Of a stretch of DNA of 64,000 bases, positions 61,028-64,000 are shown one piece after another (position 1 is the stretch's first letter; each line of letters opens with the position of its first letter). A program made the position numbers and the translations under genes. The DNA comes from Allobosea lupini (GTDB taxonomy: Bacteria; Pseudomonadota; Alphaproteobacteria; Rhizobiales; Beijerinckiaceae): positions 310,001 through 374,000 of the forward strand of contig NZ_FOAN01000003.1 in the NCBI RefSeq assembly GCF_900109525.1, in the 5' to 3' direction. The notes below the pieces were generated by a model. The model was not told the DNA's origin and did not search any database. It saw nothing but the letters and a program-made list of their open reading frames with translations.

Positions 61028-62020
61028 ATGCGCCGATCCGAGATCGCAGGGGCCAGACCGTCTATGACGCACGACGTTTTTCAGGGTGCCCGTCAGCCGG
61101 CAAAGCAGAAGCTGGCCGGCCAGGCCCTGTTGCAGCGTTTCTCCCCCTCGAGCCTGCTGGCTGCCGGCAAGCAGCTCGGCGGCTTCGCCTTCCCTGGCGC
61201 TGACGCTCTGTCCGGCACGCTCGGCCGCTCCGGCGCGCTCGAGGTCCGTTTGGCGCGTGGCCCGCGCGAGATCTGGCGGGCGCAGCGCCTGCGCTACCGT
61301 GTGTTCTATCAGGAGATGTCGGCCAAGCCCGATGTCGTCTCGCGAATGTTCCGCCGCGACGCCGATCGATTCGACGCCGTCTGCGATCATCTCCTCGTCA
61401 TTGACCATGCCGCGCGTGGTCGCTTCGGCGGGATCAAGCCCAAGGTCGTCGGCACCTACCGGCTGATGCGTGAGCAGGCCGTGGCCAGGCTCGGCGGTTT
61501 CTACACCCAGTCCGAATTCGACATCGCGCCGCTGCTGGCGCGCCATCCCGAGATGCGCTTCCTGGAGCTCGGCCGCTCCTGCGTGCTGAAGCCCTATCGC
61601 ACCAAGAAGACGGTCGAGCTGCTCTGGCATGGCATCTGGGCCTATTGCCGCCATCACCGCATCGACGCGATGTTCGGCTGCGCCAGCCTGGACGGCACCG
61701 ACCCCGACATGCTGGCGCTGCCGCTCAGTTTCATCCACCATCACGCCACCGCCCAGGGCGACTGGCGCGTCGTGGCCCAGCCCGATCGGCATGTGGCGAT
61801 GGATCGCCTCCCGGCCGGCATGATCGACGCCAAGCTCGCGCTGAAATGCTTGCCGCCGCTGGTTAAGGGCTATCTGCGCCTCGGTGCCCGCTTCGGCGCC
61901 GGCGCCGTGGTCGACAAGCAGTTCGGCACCACCGACGTGTTGGTCATCCTGCCGGTTTCTGCGATCGACCGGCGCTATATCGAGTATCTCGACGGCGACG
62001 CCGGGCGCTACGCCGCCTGA
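61028..62020 (+). CDS. olsB: L-ornithine N-alpha-acyltransferase
   Basis: 330-residue GNAT-fold acyltransferase that transfers a 3-hydroxyacyl chain from ACP to ornithine, the first step in ornithine-lipid synthesis. Family features: EVRLARGPREIWRAQRLRYR, VFYQEM, VIDHAARG...VVGTYRLMREQ, FLELGRSCVLKPYRTKKTVE and FGCASLDGTDP. Ornithine lipids are phosphorus-free membrane lipids common in Hyphomicrobiales. Starts at 61028 and 61064 (MTHDVFQ) are both possible. OlsA is not next to it. Confidence 0.87.
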   Translation: MRRSEIAGARPSMTHDVFQGARQPAKQKLAGQALLQRFSPSSLLAAGKQLGGFAFPGADALSGTLGRSGALEVRLARGPREIWRAQRLRYRVFYQEMSAKPDVVSRMFRRDADRFDAVCDHLLVIDHAARGRFGGIKPKVVGTYRLMREQAVARLGGFYTQSEFDIAPLLARHPEMRFLELGRSCVLKPYRTKKTVELLWHGIWAYCRHHRIDAMFGCASLDGTDPDMLALPLSFIHHHATAQGDWRVVAQPDRHVAMDRLPAGMIDAKLALKCLPPLVKGYLRLGARFGAGAVVDKQFGTTDVLVILPVSAIDRRYIEYLDGDAGRYAA

Positions 62021-62026
62021 GCGCGA

Positions 62027-62893
62027 TCACTCGCCGGATGCGGCGAGGTCGCGCAGCGCCTGCCGGTAATCCGGATAGCGGAAGGCATAGCCGAGTTCGC
62101 GCTTCACCAGCGCGTTCGAGACGCGCTTGTTCTCGCCGTAGAAACTCGCGGCCATCGGCGACAGCTTCGCGGGGTCGAACGGAGTTTCCGGCGGCGGAGC
62201 GAGCCCGGCGACCTCGGCCGCGAAGCTGACGACATCCTGCGGCGGTGCCGGCTCGTCATCGGTGACGTTGTAGATCGCTCCGGCGCGCGGCGCCTCGATC
62301 GAGGCCATCAGTATGCCGGCAATGTCGTCGACATGGATGCGGTTGAAGACCTGACCGGGCTTGACCAGGCGGTTGGCGGTGCCGGCCCGCAATTTGGTGA
62401 TCGGGCTGCGGCCCGGGCCGTAAATGCCAGACAGGCGGAAAATCTGCACCGGCTTGCCGCTGCGCTCGCCGAAGGTGAGCCAGTCCTGCTCGATCTCCAG
62501 CCGCTGGCGTGAGCGCCGGCTGGTGGGTCGGCATTCGGCCGTCTCGTCGATCCAGGCGCCGCCATGGTCGCCATAGACCCCGATGGTCGAGAGATAGCCG
62601 ATCCAGCGCAGCTTCTCGGCCGCGGCCAGCTTGTCGGCGAGCGCGCCGAGCACCGGATCGCCGCTCTCGTCGGGCTGGGCCGAGACCAGCACCGCGTCTG
62701 CATCCGCAACGAGCTTTGCCAGGGGTGTCGAGACCGCAAAACCGCCGAAGACCAGAGTGTGCAGGCCTTGCCTGCTGAGTTCGCCGGCCTTTTCGGCCGA
62801 GCGCACCGTTCCGGTGACCTCCCAGCCCTTCGCCAAGGCGGCGCGCGCGAAGAACCCGGCGGAATAGCCGAGGCCGAAGATGACGAGCTTCAT
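62027..62893 (-). CDS. NAD(P)-binding epimerase-like protein (extended SDR, YeeZ-like)
   Basis: 288 residues with a Rossmann start [20 protein letters not shown] and the segments [35 protein letters not shown] and [17 protein letters not shown] typical of atypical extended SDRs. The YxxxK motif is not intact, so classical epimerase activity is doubtful. ATG 62893 overlaps the queG stop (ATGA). Its close linkage with queG is common in alphaproteobacteria; function unknown. Confidence 0.84.
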   Translation of the reverse strand: MKLVIFGLGYSAGFFARAALAKGWEVTGTVRSAEKAGELSRQGLHTLVFGGFAVSTPLAKLVADADAVLVSAQPDESGDPVLGALADKLAAAEKLRWIGYLSTIGVYGDHGGAWIDETAECRPTSRRSRQRLEIEQDWLTFGERSGKPVQIFRLSGIYGPGRSPITKLRAGTANRLVKPGQVFNRIHVDDIAGILMASIEAPRAGAIYNVTDDEPAPPQDVVSFAAEVAGLAPPPETPFDPAKLSPMAASFYGENKRVSNALVKRELGYAFRYPDYRQALRDLAASGE

Positions 62894-64000
62894 GCGGGTT
62901 CCAGTTGGTTCGGAAAAGGCTGAGCCCATTCGGCTCTGACCTCGGGGTCGGTTTCCCGCGCGAGGCGGGCCGGCGCGAGTTCCGCGGCGCGGCTGGGCAC
63001 GAGCTGCCAAAGCGCCCAGGCCGCCATCGCCCTCACCAAAGACGAGGGATCGTCGAGCAGGGCTTCGGCATTTGCGACCAGCGTCGGATCGCCGCTGTTG
63101 CCGATCGCAATCAGGACATTGCGGATGAACCGGTCGCGGCCGGTGCGCTTGACCGGCGTGCCGGCGAAGAGCGCGCGGAAGGCGGCGTCATCCAGCCCGG
63201 CGAGATCGGCCAGCGGCAACGCGTCGAGCTCTCCCTTCAGCGCCAGGCGCGTCTCATGCGCGGCCTCCGCGAACTTGTTCCAGGGGCAGACGGCGAGGCA
63301 GTCGTCGCAGCCGAAGACGCGGTTGCCGATGCCTTCGCGGAATTCTGCGTCGATATGGCCCTGATGCTCGATGGTGAGATAGGCGATGCACCGGCGCGAA
63401 TCGAGCTGATAGGGCGCCGGGAAGGCCTTGGTCGGGCAGATGTCGAGGCAGCGCGTGCACGAGCCGCAACGGTCGCGCTCCGGCTCGTCCGGAGGCAAGT
63501 CCGCGCTCGTGTAGATCGCGCCCAGGAAGAGCCAGGCGCCGTGCTGGCGCGAGACCAGCACCGTCTGCTTGCCCTGCCAGCCGAGGCCCGCTGCCTGGGC
63601 CAGCGGCTTTTCCATTACTGGGGCGGTGTCGACGAAGACCTTGACCTCGGCGTCGCCACGCGCCGCCAGCACGCCGGCGATGCTCTTCAGCTTGCCCTTG
63701 ATCACATCGTGATAGTCGCGCCGGCGGGCGTAGAGCGAGATGGCGCCGCGGTCGCGCTGCGCCAGAACCGCAAGCGGGTCGCCTTCGCCCGCATAGCTCA
63801 TGCCGAGCATGACGATCGAACGCGCCGCCGGCCACAGGGTCGCCGGATCGGCGCGCTCCGCCGTGCGCTCGGTCAGCCAGGTCATGTCGCCGTGATGGCC
63901 GGCCTCCAGCCAGCCGGCGAGGCGGGCGGGCGCTTCGGGAATGGCGTCGACCGAGGCGACGCGCAGCACCGAGAACCCCTCGGCCTTGGCGCGCGCGGCG
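62890..64000 (-). CDS. queG: Epoxyqueuosine reductase QueG (N-terminus beyond window)
   Basis: Cobalamin- and 4Fe-4S-dependent enzyme for the last step of queuosine formation in tRNA. Two ferredoxin-type clusters are visible: [16 protein letters not shown] and [13 protein letters not shown]. The catalytic Asp region is [16 protein letters not shown]-repeat-like C-terminus ([20 protein letters not shown]) binds tRNA. The frame continues through the window edge ([14 protein letters not shown]), so an internal GTG at 63969 is not the start. Confidence 0.92.
   Translation of the reverse strand, partial: AARAKAEGFSVLRVASVDAIPEAPARLAGWLEAGHHGDMTWLTERTAERADPATLWPAARSIVMLGMSYAGEGDPLAVLAQRDRGAISLYARRRDYHDVIKGKLKSIAGVLAARGDAEVKVFVDTAPVMEKPLAQAAGLGWQGKQTVLVSRQHGAWLFLGAIYTSADLPPDEPERDRCGSCTRCLDICPTKAFPAPYQLDSRRCIAYLTIEHQGHIDAEFREGIGNRVFGCDDCLAVCPWNKFAEAAHETRLALKGELDALPLADLAGLDDAAFRALFAGTPVKRTGRDRFIRNVLIAIGNSGDPTLVANAEALLDDPSSLVRAMAAWALWQLVPSRAAELAPARLARETDPEVRAEWAQPFPNQLEPA

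Noticed and set aside
61023..61029. CTGTCAT heptamer at the olsB start, considered as a Pho box because ornithine-lipid genes can be phosphate regulated
   Set aside because: Only one half site is present and it overlaps the start codon; no second repeat at the required spacing.
1..64000. CRISPR arrays, rRNA genes, riboswitches, complete insertion sequences, phage genes
   Set aside because: Looked for on both strands; no regularly spaced repeats, no rRNA sequence, and only a degenerate IS110 piece were found.

Overview
The window looks like chromosomal DNA of a GC-rich alphaproteobacterium of the order Hyphomicrobiales, most like Bosea or a close relative. The reasons are uniformly high GC in third codon positions, tightly overlapping ATGA/GTGA gene junctions, an ornithine-lipid acyltransferase (OlsB), an RpoE-ChrR module, a CtrA-type TTAA-N7-TTAA box and NMT1-type ABC transporters. 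The genus is an inference from gene content; no marker gene is present to prove it.

Layout. 1-4633: end of a nitrate ABC transporter operon (permease end, ATPase), a siroheme nitrite reductase of the NirA type and an FeS/FAD flavoprotein that probably feeds it electrons. 5301-10093: a four-gene Csu-type chaperone-usher pilus operon behind a CtrA-like box. 10300-10610: a deletion scar holding remnants of an HxlR regulator and an MFS exporter. 10610-19678: an ECF sigma factor (RpoE type), its ChrR-type anti-sigma factor and membrane-lipid genes (two CFA-synthase-like methyltransferases, DUF1365, an FAD oxidoreductase, DUF1295, DUF2177, a lipoprotein hydrolase). Four transcription units here share an (N)(G/A)ATCC-N18-TA promoter pattern, so the island reads as one photo-oxidative or membrane stress regulon. 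19848-29908: a catabolic cluster (ThDP enzyme, Lrp regulator, tautomerase-like protein, GMC oxidoreductase, aldehyde dehydrogenase) divergent from a TetR gene and a TRAP transporter, with matching palindromes at both ends. 30290-41470: a TetR gene divergent from a ten-gene operon (NMT1 ABC transporter, two SDRs, two BKACE proteins, DhaK-DhaL kinase, IlvD/Edd dehydratase), a candidate undescribed pathway for a hydroxylated acid or sugar acid.

41530-47404: an IS110-family remnant, a HAD phosphatase, a patatin lipoprotein, a MipA/OmpV outer-membrane protein and a two-component system. 47405-56447: an accessory stretch with decayed genes, interspersed repeats, a Tat-exported redox group (aldo/keto reductase, SUMF1 protein, 2Fe-2S and FAD subunits of a truncated aldehyde oxidoreductase), and a lower-GC part with an exported hydrolase, a cytochrome P460 and a MarR regulator. 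It ends at a tRNA-Ser(GGA) gene. 56629-64000: housekeeping genes: small membrane protein, ComM-type ATPase, hybrid histidine kinase, OlsB, an epimerase-like protein and the C-terminal part of QueG.

The strongest candidates for new biology are the ChrR-like protein that lacks the two zinc cysteines while its target promoters are conserved around it, and the BKACE/DhaKL/IlvD operon whose two BKACE paralogues have lost different metal ligands.
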